From Fibrobacteres bacterium CG2_30_45_31 (GTDB taxonomy: Bacteria; Fibrobacterota; Fibrobacteria; Fibrobacterales; Fibrobacteraceae), in contig MNYL01000059.1 in the NCBI GenBank assembly GCA_001873075.1, positions 1 through 16,446 on the forward strand: DNA of 16,446 nucleotides, written 5' to 3'. Both the position numbers and the translations under genes were made by a program. Within the stretch, counting starts at the first letter, position 1, and each line of letters begins with the position of its first letter. The notes under the pieces were generated by a model. The model saw only the letters and a list, made by a program, of their open reading frames with translations. It made no database searches and was not told the DNA's origin. Positions 8,048-15,218 of the stretch are shown in pieces.

Positions 8048-8590
8048 ATGAACTTTCTATTTCGTATACTTTTGACCTTTAATGCAACATCTTTATTGCT
8101 TTTGGTATTTCTGGTGCAGAAAGGATATACTCTGGTACATTTTTTCCCTAACTGTTGTCTTGCTATGCCGAATATTTTGTCGTATTTAATTTATATGTTG
8201 GTTCCTATTTTTCTTACACTGCTTAGCATTTTATTGAGTGGAAAATTAGGAAAGGACCGTTTTAATCATGGAGATGCCATCGCCATTGAACACGCCAATA
8301 ATAATTTTTTACCCAGTTATCTCGGCTATTTTTTTGTCGCACTGAGTGTTCAAAACTGGGAAACGCTTGGCGTTGTTTATGGAATCCTTTTTGTCTTTAC
8401 GTTTCTTTCTCAGGCCTTATACTTTAATCCCCTGTTTTTGTTGTTCGGATTTGATTTTTACAACATTACAACCAAAAACGGAGCCTCCATTTTTTTAATC
8501 AGCACGAATGACTATAAACTTCCAAGTGATGTGGTGCTGGACAAAGTATTTCGGATTAACAATTATACTTTTATAGAGAGGAGCAAATAA
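8048..8590 (+). CDS. kwaA: KwaA-like multi-pass membrane protein (Kiwa defence, membrane component)
   Basis: The 180-residue product is hydrophobic, with likely membrane segments at about 4-24, 43-64, 88-102 and 105-122. A short polar loop (about 65-85) with GKDRFNHGDAIAIEHANNN lies between helices 2 and 3. The cytosolic-looking C-terminus starts with FNPLFLLFGFDFYNITTKNG (about 126-145). From memory, KwaA proteins are about 180-220 residues with four membrane helices and this NPLLxLFGYxFY turn before a short tail. Published work on Kiwa describes KwaA as the inner-membrane sensor of phage infection that works with KwaB. The gene lies 3 bases after hsdS and overlaps the next gene by one base (TAATG), the order expected for kwaA-kwaB. 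The assignment is by recall of pattern and by context; a generic small membrane protein is the alternative. Confidence 0.65.
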   Translation: MNFLFRILLTFNATSLLLLVFLVQKGYTLVHFFPNCCLAMPNILSYLIYMLVPIFLTLLSILLSGKLGKDRFNHGDAIAIEHANNNFLPSYLGYFFVALSVQNWETLGVVYGILFVFTFLSQALYFNPLFLLFGFDFYNITTKNGASIFLISTNDYKLPSDVVLDKVFRINNYTFIERSK

Positions 8591-9417
8591 TGGATTTCTT
8601 AATTGCAAAAGTAAAAGGTCGATCCAGACCGAATCACTTTAAACTTCTTTCAGACGTAACGATTTTTAATTTCACGATTTCTACAGATTCTTGTGTGGAA
8701 TATGACCCCGGCCACAATCTTGATGAAGACGGTTGGTTTAAACTTTCTGATTTCAAGACAAGGCCGTTTTGTCCAGACTTCATTAAAAACAACCAGGCTA
8801 CTGCTGAGTTTAATCAGATACTTAGCAGTAGCTACAAAGACATTGTCTATCTGTGCTCTTTTCAGAACATTGGAATTTGTTTTCAAAAAGTCACACCCTC
8901 TTTATATCTGAATAACCCCATGCTTTGTTTCGGTGAAAATGTAACTGTTGAACAGACTGGAAGAAAAATATTTATTAATTCATTGCCGGATGCTATTTAC
9001 ATAGCGAGTCAGGATATATTGGTGTTCAAAAATTTGGCCACGATTTCCAGTATATTTAAGGGGATTGATTTGCTTTACAAAGAGGCGACTCAAGAAGAAG
9101 TGCGAACCTTTTTAGATGAGCCGTTTATTAATTTAGCGGCAAATTATTCTGCAGAAATTGTGTCTAAGTCGAATCGCAAACGTATTGCTTTGGCTATGGA
9201 CATTCTTTCTGAAATGGAAGAAGATGTAAAGAACGAAATGTTTAATTATATTCATACCTATTGTAAACATATTAATTATGATCCTGGACAGAAACAATTT
9301 TCAATTGCGGATGATGTGCAATTGAAATTTTTACTGTATGGCATTGAACAAAAATTTTATACGACCCCATACACACATGAAAAACGTTTGGCCAATTCTG
9401 TTCAGAAGTTAGGGTAA
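8590..9417 (+). CDS. kwaB: KwaB-like protein, DUF4868 family (Kiwa effector component)
   Basis: The 275-residue soluble protein shows features I associate with DUF4868. GWFKLSDFKTRPFCPDF lies at about 48-64. A beta-rich middle has KIFINSLPDAIYIASQDILVFKNL at about 126-149 (the conserved 'P..iy...d.l.fkn' strand pair), then SIFKGIDLLYKEATQEEVRTFL. A helical C-terminus contains SNRKRIALAMDIL and ends with FYTTPYTHEKRLANSVQKLG. KwaB of known systems is about 300 residues and is the DNA-binding effector that acts with membrane KwaA, so this is slightly short. No signal peptide or membrane helix is seen. It overlaps the kwaA-like stop by one base and is followed 5 bases later by the ATG of the giant gene. 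Without a profile search the family call rests on motif memory plus synteny. Confidence 0.6.
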   Translation: MDFLIAKVKGRSRPNHFKLLSDVTIFNFTISTDSCVEYDPGHNLDEDGWFKLSDFKTRPFCPDFIKNNQATAEFNQILSSSYKDIVYLCSFQNIGICFQKVTPSLYLNNPMLCFGENVTVEQTGRKIFINSLPDAIYIASQDILVFKNLATISSIFKGIDLLYKEATQEEVRTFLDEPFINLAANYSAEIVSKSNRKRIALAMDILSEMEEDVKNEMFNYIHTYCKHINYDPGQKQFSIADDVQLKFLLYGIEQKFYTTPYTHEKRLANSVQKLG

Positions 9418-9422
9418 TTTTG

Positions 9423-12400
9423 ATGGAGTCTTCTCCAAAAGAAAATCTCATTTATGAGTGGTTAAAAAATGATTTGGACATGCCGACTTATGCCGACGTG
9501 TTTTTAGGAGCCGTTTTTCAGTTAAAGAAACGTCCTTCAGGTTTTGTCACTTTTGTCTCTCACGCTGGCCGCGATATTATGAATGGGGTGGCAACCTCTA
9601 AAATAGGGATAAAAAGGGAACAGACTCAATATAAAGGAGTCTTAGATGAAATTCAAACCGATTGGCCATTTGATTTGCAGGAGAATCGCCAAGTTGAGGT
9701 AGATGGGGAAAGTGGATATCTAATTTCACGGAAGTGTTATAAGAAGCTGAATAAATTAATTCATGAACACCAAGCCGGAAGAGTAAGAAGCTCTGATGCC
9801 GATGATTTGTTTTTCCAGTCTTTTCTCGATTATCCTGATAAAGAAAGGATCCCGCTTAATTTTAAGAATGAATGGGCCACAACAAAGGCTTGGTTCTTGG
9901 CACATACGCATCTTAACGGTGGCTCCTTTTCTCAGGTTGAAATGGATGAATGTGCTGATCGATTTGGAATATTGGAAAATTTTCTTTATATAGCAGCCAG
10001 CAGCCAGTTTGAACGTCTAAAGTCTTTTAAAATTGTTCTTAACAATCAAGATATCGTAAAGGTGGATATTCTTGCGTCAATAAAAAAAGAAGTTGATCGA
10101 CAGTATTTTTTCAGCCGATTAAAAAGTTCCCTTTGGCTCGTTCCGCTGAAGGATCAAGAATTTTTTTCTTCACCTCCGGGTGTAAGGCATTTGCCGGATG
10201 GTAAGGTCCAATTTCCATACTGGCCGGAACTTTTTTATTTAGCGAATATCGCGAGTGAAGTTCCAGATGCTGTGGTAGAAATACTTTTGAGTCTTCCCAA
10301 GACCAATAATCCGAGCATTTACGATGGTATTCTGGGAATTGCATTAACACTGAAGGGTAAAGATTCCGTCAAGTTGTTGCCGAAAATAAAGGAATATGCG
10401 GAATTGGAAACTCTTTTTGATGGGGCTCAATTTCCTGATTTGCTTAAATATTGGAATGCGGAAGAGGAGGTTCAAAAGGCCATTGAATTGGTTAAAATTT
10501 TAATCTCATTTCAGGAAGACCCACAGGAAAAGGAAAAAGCGGCGAGACGCAAAGAAAATCTTGAGGCGTATGAAAATTCACTAAAGCCTCGTCTGCATTT
10601 TAGAGATTACGAGTATGCTCAAATTTTGAAAGAGGGTGTACGTCCTTTAGCTGAAAAACAGCCGCTGGAAATTTCCAAAATTCTTATAGATGCACTATCT
10701 GAAATGCTGTGTTTGGAACATTATAGAAAAGATCGTGAAAAGCATCAAAGTGAGGATTTCTCTGAAATTTGGTGCCGTCGGCTGGATTCTACAACAGATG
10801 ATGCTGTTAGCTCTAGAGAATATCTGGTGGAAGCGTTGGTATTCGCTTGTGAAAAGGTTTTTGAGGCTGGGGAAAATATAACGCAGTTGGATCAGATTCT
10901 GCAGAATCAATCCTGGAAGATTTTCTTGCGGTTGCGTCAGTATCTTTTTGCCAAATATCCTGTGGCAGCAGTCAAGGAATCCATTCGACAGCTTATTTTG
11001 GAGCATGAAGATTATGAGCGGTTTGAAGTTCATTTTGAATTTCAGAAAATGATTAAAGTGGCAGTAGCGACCTTTGGACAGGAATTGCTTTCTCCTGTAG
11101 AGATGACTGGGATTTATCAGAAAATTATTTCAGGCCCAAGCCTGCAGGACTATAAAGAGTACAGGGGCTCGGATTATAGTGATGAAAATTTTGAGAGGAA
11201 GAAAAGATATTTTCATCGTAAGCAGTTACAGCCATTTGAAAAAATTTTGGCTCCAGAGCAGTCCGCATATTTACGAAGATTAATTGATGCTGATCCCGAA
11301 ACCCAGATAAAAGATGAAGATTATTCCCCCTATGGAGGGGATGTATGTGGAACAGTAATTAGTAAGAGCCCGAAGTCTTTGGATGACTTGCTGCAATTGG
11401 CGGATGAAGATTTGCTTGAGTTCATTAATGAATGGAACAATCCGCATCATGAAAAAGACAACTGGCTTGTGGAAATCAATCATTCTGCCTTGGCTAAAGA
11501 GTTTCAGACTGTTTTCAAAGATTCCATTCTTACTGATTCCGTACGGTTCAAATTTTGGCTTGACCATAGAGCTCAAATCGTACGCCCTATTTATATAGGA
11601 TCTATTCTTCAGGCCATGAAAACTCGGATTCAGGACAAGGATTTTTCCAATCTTGCACAATGGCTTGATTTTTGTGAGTGGGTGTTGACTCATTCTGATT
11701 CTGATAACCGCGATAGAGAGGTGCGTTCCAGTGATGTATCTAGTGAGAATCCCGACTGGAGCGACTCCCGCAGAGCCGTAGAAGATTTGTTTGAAGTGTG
11801 CCTGAAAGAGGAAAGTCAGATTTCCATTGATTACAGAGGGAAATTTTTTGGGTTACTAAAAATATTATGTTTTCAGTTTGACAGCGATTTGGATATAGAG
11901 AGGCCTGTTCTTCTTAATCAATCAGACCTTATTAGTAGTGTGATTAATTCCACTCGTGGTCGGGCCCTGCAATGTCTGATTAAATATGCATTACCAGAAG
12001 CACCAGAAGAAGTCGTGAATGTGCTGAATAAAAGATTTTTGCCGGACTGTGAATTTCCTTTAACTAAGCCGGAGTATGCTTTGCTGGGTATGTATTTTGG
12101 TAATTTGTTAACTCTTTGTAAGGATTGGACGATTGAGAATAAAACAAAAATTTTCCCACTGGATCATCCAGAAATTCGAAATGTCGCTTTTTCTGCATTT
12201 TTGCGATACAATAGGTTGCAATACAATAGGCCTAGTTCCACTCTGTTTCCGTATTTGAAAGACGAATATAAAAATGCTGCTGAAGAGATTGCTGCTCCTA
12301 TTGGTGACAAAAAAAATATGATTGATCATTTGGGGCAGCATCTTATTGTACTATATCTCTGGAATGAATTTCCGTTACAAGGATCGGATGGCCTTCTTGA

Positions 12401-12914
12401 ATTGTTCTATGAAAAGACGAATTCTGATCAAATGATTTGGGCCAATCTGTTTGAACATATTGGGTATTCCTTAAAGAACATCAAAGAGTTGAATAACGCA
12501 ATGACAGGGCAACTATTTTCGTTTGTTCAATGGCGGCTTGATGCTCATGTTGCTGATGAACTTTATCATTTTGTTTCTTGGTTGGATGCCGATTGTCTGG
12601 ATGCTGCATGGCGGCTAGAAACTTATAGTGCGATTCTGGATTTGGAAATGCCGAACAATGCAAGGTTTTCCCTTACTTTGAGATATCTCAATCAGTTATT
12701 GCCGATGCATGCAGATAAAGTTTTGGAATGTTTTTTGAAGATCACGCAGCGGGTTGATCAATCAAGTCCTTTTTATATCTCAGAAAAAGAAGTAAGCCCA
12801 CTTTTGAAAGCTGGTTTTATGTCGGAGAATGAAGGCGTAAAAAAAATGGCAGAAGATGCCCGGGAGAATCTGTTGCGGCTTGGTCGATTTGAATTTATGG
12901 ATATGGGGCAATGA
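9423..12914 (+). CDS. Very large predicted alpha-helical protein of unknown function, third gene of the Kiwa-like cluster
   Basis: The 1163-residue protein has no motif I can name: no Walker A, no PD-(D/E)xK, no TIR or protease signature, no signal peptide and no obvious membrane helix. The N-terminus contains ADVFLGAVFQLKKRPSGFVTF and SHAGRDIMNG (about 24-55), a helical pair with a conserved-looking H-A-x-R-D. Around 236-330, SSLWLVPLKDQEFF, PPG, then FPYWPELFYLANIASEVPDAVVEILLSLP and further LxxALxL helices look like HEAT/ARM-type superhelical repeats. From memory, large uncharacterised proteins of bacterial defence islands carry a similar W..L....FF..PP...YWPE..YL..iA pattern. The rest is acidic and helical throughout. 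I chose the ATG at 9423, with AGGG 8 bases upstream; a TTG at 9420 is the alternative. A role as scaffold, sensor or effector working with the KwaA/B-like pair is inferred from gene order alone. Confidence 0.8.
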   Translation: MESSPKENLIYEWLKNDLDMPTYADVFLGAVFQLKKRPSGFVTFVSHAGRDIMNGVATSKIGIKREQTQYKGVLDEIQTDWPFDLQENRQVEVDGESGYLISRKCYKKLNKLIHEHQAGRVRSSDADDLFFQSFLDYPDKERIPLNFKNEWATTKAWFLAHTHLNGGSFSQVEMDECADRFGILENFLYIAASSQFERLKSFKIVLNNQDIVKVDILASIKKEVDRQYFFSRLKSSLWLVPLKDQEFFSSPPGVRHLPDGKVQFPYWPELFYLANIASEVPDAVVEILLSLPKTNNPSIYDGILGIALTLKGKDSVKLLPKIKEYAELETLFDGAQFPDLLKYWNAEEEVQKAIELVKILISFQEDPQEKEKAARRKENLEAYENSLKPRLHFRDYEYAQILKEGVRPLAEKQPLEISKILIDALSEMLCLEHYRKDREKHQSEDFSEIWCRRLDSTTDDAVSSREYLVEALVFACEKVFEAGENITQLDQILQNQSWKIFLRLRQYLFAKYPVAAVKESIRQLILEHEDYERFEVHFEFQKMIKVAVATFGQELLSPVEMTGIYQKIISGPSLQDYKEYRGSDYSDENFERKKRYFHRKQLQPFEKILAPEQSAYLRRLIDADPETQIKDEDYSPYGGDVCGTVISKSPKSLDDLLQLADEDLLEFINEWNNPHHEKDNWLVEINHSALAKEFQTVFKDSILTDSVRFKFWLDHRAQIVRPIYIGSILQAMKTRIQDKDFSNLAQWLDFCEWVLTHSDSDNRDREVRSSDVSSENPDWSDSRRAVEDLFEVCLKEESQISIDYRGKFFGLLKILCFQFDSDLDIERPVLLNQSDLISSVINSTRGRALQCLIKYALPEAPEEVVNVLNKRFLPDCEFPLTKPEYALLGMYFGNLLTLCKDWTIENKTKIFPLDHPEIRNVAFSAFLRYNRLQYNRPSSTLFPYLKDEYKNAAEEIAAPIGDKKNMIDHLGQHLIVLYLWNEFPLQGSDGLLELFYEKTNSDQMIWANLFEHIGYSLKNIKELNNAMTGQLFSFVQWRLDAHVADELYHFVSWLDADCLDAAWRLETYSAILDLEMPNNARFSLTLRYLNQLLPMHADKVLECFLKITQRVDQSSPFYISEKEVSPLLKAGFMSENEGVKKMAEDARENLLRLGRFEFMDMGQ

Positions 12915-12944
12915 TTTCTCGAATACTTCAAGATTTTTATAAGT

Positions 12945-12980
12945 AAAAAACTAGCGAACAAAAAATGTTCCGGGAGCTAG
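12945..12980 (-). terminator. Rho-independent terminator-like hairpin on the minus strand
   Basis: On the minus strand CTAGC (12980-12976) pairs with GCTAG (12955-12951) and GAACA (12970-12966) with TGTTC (12960-12956) around a five-T loop. A five-base bulge sits on the 5' arm. Six T residues follow immediately (12950-12945). No minus-strand protein gene precedes it, which suggests it ends an untranslated RNA or simply stops antisense transcription into the defence operon. On the plus strand no T run follows. Confidence 0.45.
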
Positions 12981-13089
12981 GTTTCGCCTTAGGTAATCCA
13001 CGATGCAATCCAGGCGTTCAAATAGCAACAAACCTTCTGCCAAAACCCCTGAACAGGCAGTTTCCTTCAGGGTTACGTTAGCCAAGCAA
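12945..13089 (-). ncRNA. Candidate small RNA, minus strand, between defence operon and toxin-antitoxin
   Basis: A minus-strand promoter candidate has -35 TTAACT (13124-13119) and -10 TATTTT (13101-13096) with 17 bases between. Transcription would start near 13089 and run to the T6 terminator at 12945, giving about 145 nucleotides. Within it AACCCTGAA (13074-13066) pairs with TTCAGGGGTT (13053-13044) with one bulge, and an overlapping CTGCC/GGCAG pair could form instead, so two alternative folds exist. No known RNA family is recognised. The promoter match is only 4/6 and 4/6, so this is speculative. Confidence 0.2.
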
Positions 13090-13130
13090 AGATGAAAAAT
13101 AGGGCATGTTGCTTAATTAGTTAAAAAACC

Positions 13131-13159
13131 TTGACATGTGGCTTTAGAATATGTACAAT
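13131..13159 (+). promoter_or_regulatory. Sigma70-type promoter of the toxin-antitoxin operon
   Basis: TTGACA (13131-13136, perfect -35) and TACAAT (13154-13159, 5/6 -10) are separated by exactly 17 bases. Transcription should begin near 13166, about 20 bases before the antitoxin ATG at 13186. This rules out the upstream in-frame GTG at 13138 as the start. Confidence 0.75.
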
Positions 13160-13180
13160 ATAAAGTACAACGTGAGGTAC
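13152..13180. promoter_or_regulatory. Palindromic operator overlapping the -10 box
   Basis: TGTAC (13152-13156) and GTACA (13165-13169) form an inverted repeat with an 8-base centre covering the -10 and start site. A further GGTAC follows at 13176-13180, just before the ATG. Phd/YefM antitoxins commonly bind such short palindromes in their own promoter, so toxin-modulated autorepression is likely. Confidence 0.55.
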
Positions 13181-13185
13181 AAAAT

Positions 13186-13479
13186 ATGATAACAACCATT
13201 AATCTTGCCGAAGACATTTGCCCTGTGTCTGATTTTCGATCCGACATAAATAATATGTTGCAAAAAACGAAAACAACACACAGACCTATTCTATTGACTC
13301 AACATGGTAAAAGTTCAGCAGTTGTCCTTGATATAAATGATTATCAACGGTTATTGTATGAAAAACAATTATTTGAAGATATCAGAATTGCGAAAGAACA
13401 GATTAAAAATGGTCAAACGTATACCACAGCAGAAATGAAGTCTATCCTGAAAAAGAGATATTCAAATGTGGAGCGTTAA
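13186..13479 (+). CDS. Antitoxin of the Phd/YefM family
   Basis: The 97-residue protein has the Phd/YefM layout. An N-terminal DNA-binding and dimerisation domain (about 1-60) carries VSDFRSDINNMLQKTKTTHRPILLTQHGKSSAVVLDINDYQRL, with the typical 'R..l...l..t..Pv.iT..G...aVlv...dy..L' pattern. An acidic then basic helical C-terminus follows, which would wrap around and block the toxin. I chose the ATG at 13186 because GAGG lies 8 bases upstream and the mapped promoter places the transcript start after the longer frame's GTG. It overlaps the toxin gene by 14 bases. The unstable antitoxin normally neutralises the toxin and represses the operon. The pair may stabilise the adjacent island or serve in phage defence; that is inference. 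Confidence 0.88.
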   Translation: MITTINLAEDICPVSDFRSDINNMLQKTKTTHRPILLTQHGKSSAVVLDINDYQRLLYEKQLFEDIRIAKEQIKNGQTYTTAEMKSILKKRYSNVER

Positions 13480-13756
13480 ATGGTCTGAACAGTCAAAACA
13501 ACGGATATTTCAAATAGCGGACTTCATTGCTCTTGATTCACCTAAAGCGGCGGAAGAGTGGATTGATCTGATTATTTCAAAAGAAAAATTAATCAGAGAC
13601 AATCCAAAAATAGGAAGAATAGTTCCTGAGATTGGTTCTGAAGATACTCGTGAGTTAATTGTTGGTCAGTATCGATTAATGTATGAAATAGATCCACAAG
13701 AATTATTAATCCTTACCGTTATAAATTGTCGAGAACAGCGATATTTCAAAACATAA
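13466..13756 (+). CDS. Toxin of the RelE/ParE family
   Basis: The 96-residue protein begins MWSVKWSEQSKQRIFQIADFI and continues with SPKAAEEWIDLI, then NPKIGRIVPEIGSEDTRELIVGQYRLMYEID and a final LTVINCREQRYF. These are the helix pair and four-stranded sheet of the RelE/ParE fold, with the REl.vg.YRl.Y core strand and the C-terminal arginine. Family members act either as ribosome-dependent mRNA endonucleases or as gyrase inhibitors. The 'GR.vPE.....RE' segment resembles the ParE side more, but I cannot decide from sequence alone. The ATG at 13466 lies within the antitoxin gene with AGAGA upstream, so expression is coupled after the antitoxin. The length is normal and no lesion is visible. Confidence 0.87.
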   Translation: MWSVKWSEQSKQRIFQIADFIALDSPKAAEEWIDLIISKEKLIRDNPKIGRIVPEIGSEDTRELIVGQYRLMYEIDPQELLILTVINCREQRYFKT

Positions 13757-13759
13757 ATA

Positions 13760-13777
13760 AAATGTTGGCTAACATTT
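13760..13777 (+). terminator. Weak hairpin after the toxin gene
   Basis: AAATGTT (13760-13766) and AACATTT (13771-13777) form a perfect 7-bp stem with a GGCT loop, 3 bases after the toxin stop, followed by GAAAGTTTTAAAT. The stem is A/T-rich and the T run is short, so it would be a weak terminator at best. Confidence 0.35.
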
Positions 13778-13810
13778 GAAAGTTTTAAATGAGGGTGGAT
13801 AATCCCCTAG

Positions 13811-13973
13811 AATCAAAGGATTGTGTTATGGTCCGCAGAACATTGAAAGCCCCCTCAGAGTCGATCATTGCAGACGGTTTCGGACGCATTGATTACGTGG
13901 ATTCTTACAGCATTCCTGTGGGGAGAGGGGAATCTGTGGATCGTCTGGGGACAAAAATATTCTGCAATGGCCC
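13811..13973 (+). repeat. Direct repeat, copy 1 (partial duplicate of DUF2867 gene start)
   Basis: These 163 bases match 15219-15381 at a constant offset of 1408 with no gap. I count 13 mismatches, about 92% identity. The repeat begins 17 bases before the ATG, including the ribosome binding site, and ends abruptly after codon 48. Confidence 0.9.
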
Positions 13974-14067
13974 TCTGTTTCTTTATTTTCCTTCATCTGG
14001 CCTGTTAAAAACGCCCGATCTGACTCGGGCGCGATTACTGATAATAAGCAATTTGAATGAATTATAA
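13828..14067 (+). pseudogene. Truncated duplicate of the DUF2867 gene
   Basis: From the ATG at 13828 the first 49 codons match the intact DUF2867 gene (MVRRTLKAPSESII and so on, to KIFCNGP) with six amino acid differences. Identity then stops at 13973, and the frame runs on through unrelated sequence, across the terminator of the neighbouring lipoprotein gene, to a stop at 14067. That stop lies inside the last codons of the opposite-strand gene. About 120 of the family's 170 residues are missing, so it cannot be functional as the same protein. An ATG-preceding AAAGGA is retained. About half of the nucleotide differences are silent, which is compatible either with past selection or with duplication followed by drift. 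Confidence 0.8.
14006..14031 (-). terminator. Rho-independent terminator of the lipoprotein gene
   Basis: Reading on the minus strand, CGCCCGA (14031-14025) and TCGGGCG (14018-14012) form a 7-bp GC-rich stem with a six-base loop, followed directly by TTTTT and AACAGG. It lies about 30 bases after the lipoprotein stop at 14062. On the plus strand no T run follows, so it is directional. Confidence 0.8.
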
Positions 14068-14988
14068 GTTTGTGATATTATTAGTGGGCTGGTCGCCGAC
14101 GTACTTGCCATCGGCATCTTTAACATACACCTCATCATTGCTCAGATACAGACTACCGACTGTCTTTTCTGCGTTGATCAGTTTGCATATTTCTCCTTCG
14201 GACTTTTCGGAGGAAATGAAGTCGCTCATGTCGCATTTGTAGCGGCCATCGGAGAACCAGTAGATCATCGAAAAATTGCTGAATATGGCTGTATCGCTTG
14301 AATTGTAAACGGTTCCGGAGAATTCAGCATAGGCATTGAAGTCTGTGGAAGAGGTGGTCAGGTTGTAGAGCATGTTCCCGTTGACGAAAACACTGCTGAT
14401 GGTCGGTTCTTTGTCCTCATTCAGAGATCTGTCAAAATACATTGTCATGGCCATATTCAGCACCAGAGTTGTGCTGTCTGTCGAACCTTTGGCCTGTTCT
14501 GAAAAAACAGATCCATTGTATATTGGATAAATCTGGTTCCACGCGCTTTCCTCGTCTGAAAAGTCATAATCACTTTCGCAAACACGCAGAAGGGAGCCAT
14601 CGGGGTTCAGCCATTGAAAGGTGATTGTATCGTTGCCATCAATTTCGGTTTCGTTAATTTCGTTGCAACGGCCTTCATCAGAGGATGCCATTGCTTTTTT
14701 GCTTACTGTTTTTTCTGCAGTGCTGCCAAAGGGTGATTCCGAAGAAAAGTTGCTCATCTCCGTCACCATGGATCCAAGTTCTTCTGTTTCGGAAAGAGTG
14801 CTGAGATCTTCGCTGATCTGTTCGGGGGTTGCCTCAATGGCGTTATTCGTGGTCAGAGTGCTCGCACTGGGGGCTCCCTCAATGGTGGGAAGGGATAACG
14901 CCGGATTATTGGTGTCACTATCTGAGCACGCAACGATACCGAGTAACATTGCAGAACTGCAAAGGAAGGTAAGAAATCTGGACTTCAT
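14062..14988 (-). CDS. Predicted lipoprotein of unknown function
   Basis: The 308-residue product starts MKSRFLTFLCSSAMLLGIVA followed by C21, an n-region, a hydrophobic core and the lipobox I-V-A-C, so it should be cleaved by signal peptidase II and lipid-anchored. The next residues (SDSD) are acidic, which under the E. coli rule would favour an outer-membrane or surface location or be neutral. Residues 25-110 are a serine/threonine-rich, low-complexity linker. The C-terminal 180 residues look beta-rich, with repeated Thr/Ser/Asn-rich strands and three more cysteines that may form disulfides. I recognise no family. GAGGAG lies 5 bases upstream of the ATG, and the gene has its own promoter and terminator, so it is a single-gene unit. 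It lies between the two DUF2867 copies. Confidence 0.8.
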   Translation of the reverse strand: MKSRFLTFLCSSAMLLGIVACSDSDTNNPALSLPTIEGAPSASTLTTNNAIEATPEQISEDLSTLSETEELGSMVTEMSNFSSESPFGSTAEKTVSKKAMASSDEGRCNEINETEIDGNDTITFQWLNPDGSLLRVCESDYDFSDEESAWNQIYPIYNGSVFSEQAKGSTDSTTLVLNMAMTMYFDRSLNEDKEPTISSVFVNGNMLYNLTTSSTDFNAYAEFSGTVYNSSDTAIFSNFSMIYWFSDGRYKCDMSDFISSEKSEGEICKLINAEKTVGSLYLSNDEVYVKDADGKYVGDQPTNNITNL

Positions 14989-15218
14989 ATTCGCTCCTCA
15001 AAAAAAAATGATGAAAAATAATGTAATAATAAAATAAGAACCTTGCAATATGTTCGTTTTTTTTCGAGGGGGTCTATTCTTGTCTTTTTTCTCTCCTATT
15101 TTACCTTTTTATATTCCCGTTATTTTTTCCGGTGCGCCCCAAGCGTTGAATTGTGTAACGATTCTTTCTGGGTGTTAGTTTTTATCTATCCTTTCTGTAC
15201 GATGCAATTTCATTACCA
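14989..15218. other. Divergent intergenic region between lipoprotein and DUF2867 genes
   Basis: This AT-rich stretch holds the lipoprotein promoter on its left. Its right half is pyrimidine-rich on the plus strand (many T and CT runs from about 15056 to 15120). I see no clear plus-strand promoter for the DUF2867 gene. A short open frame here has no family features and I do not support it as a gene. Confidence 0.5.
15020..15048 (-). promoter_or_regulatory. Candidate promoter of the lipoprotein gene
   Basis: On the minus strand, -35 TTGCAA (15048-15043, 4/6) and -10 TACATT (15025-15020, 4/6) are separated by 17 bases. This would start the transcript near 15013, about 25 bases before the ATG and with GAGGAG in the leader. 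Confidence 0.5.

Larger units (their letters stand above)
12915..13130. other. Gene-free region with two hairpins oriented to the minus strand
   Basis: No coding region is supported in these 216 bases. Two dyads stand out, at 12951-12980 and 13044-13074, described separately. Read on the minus strand, the sequence has a candidate promoter (about 13124-13096), the inner hairpin, then a terminator. It could be a small RNA gene, a dispersed intergenic repeat, or debris at the island edge. The end of the defence operon has no convincing plus-strand terminator; only a weak hairpin before ATTTTTAT (about 12917-12941) is present. Confidence 0.4.

Noticed and set aside
12945..13090. Possible integron attC site before the toxin-antitoxin cassette
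   Set aside because: The core-like GTTAGCC does not match GTTRRRY, no paired RYYYAAC lies at a suitable distance, and no second site follows the toxin gene.
14621..15037. Plus-strand open frame opposite the lipoprotein gene
   Set aside because: The minus-strand gene has a signal peptide, lipobox, ribosome site, promoter and terminator; the plus frame has none.
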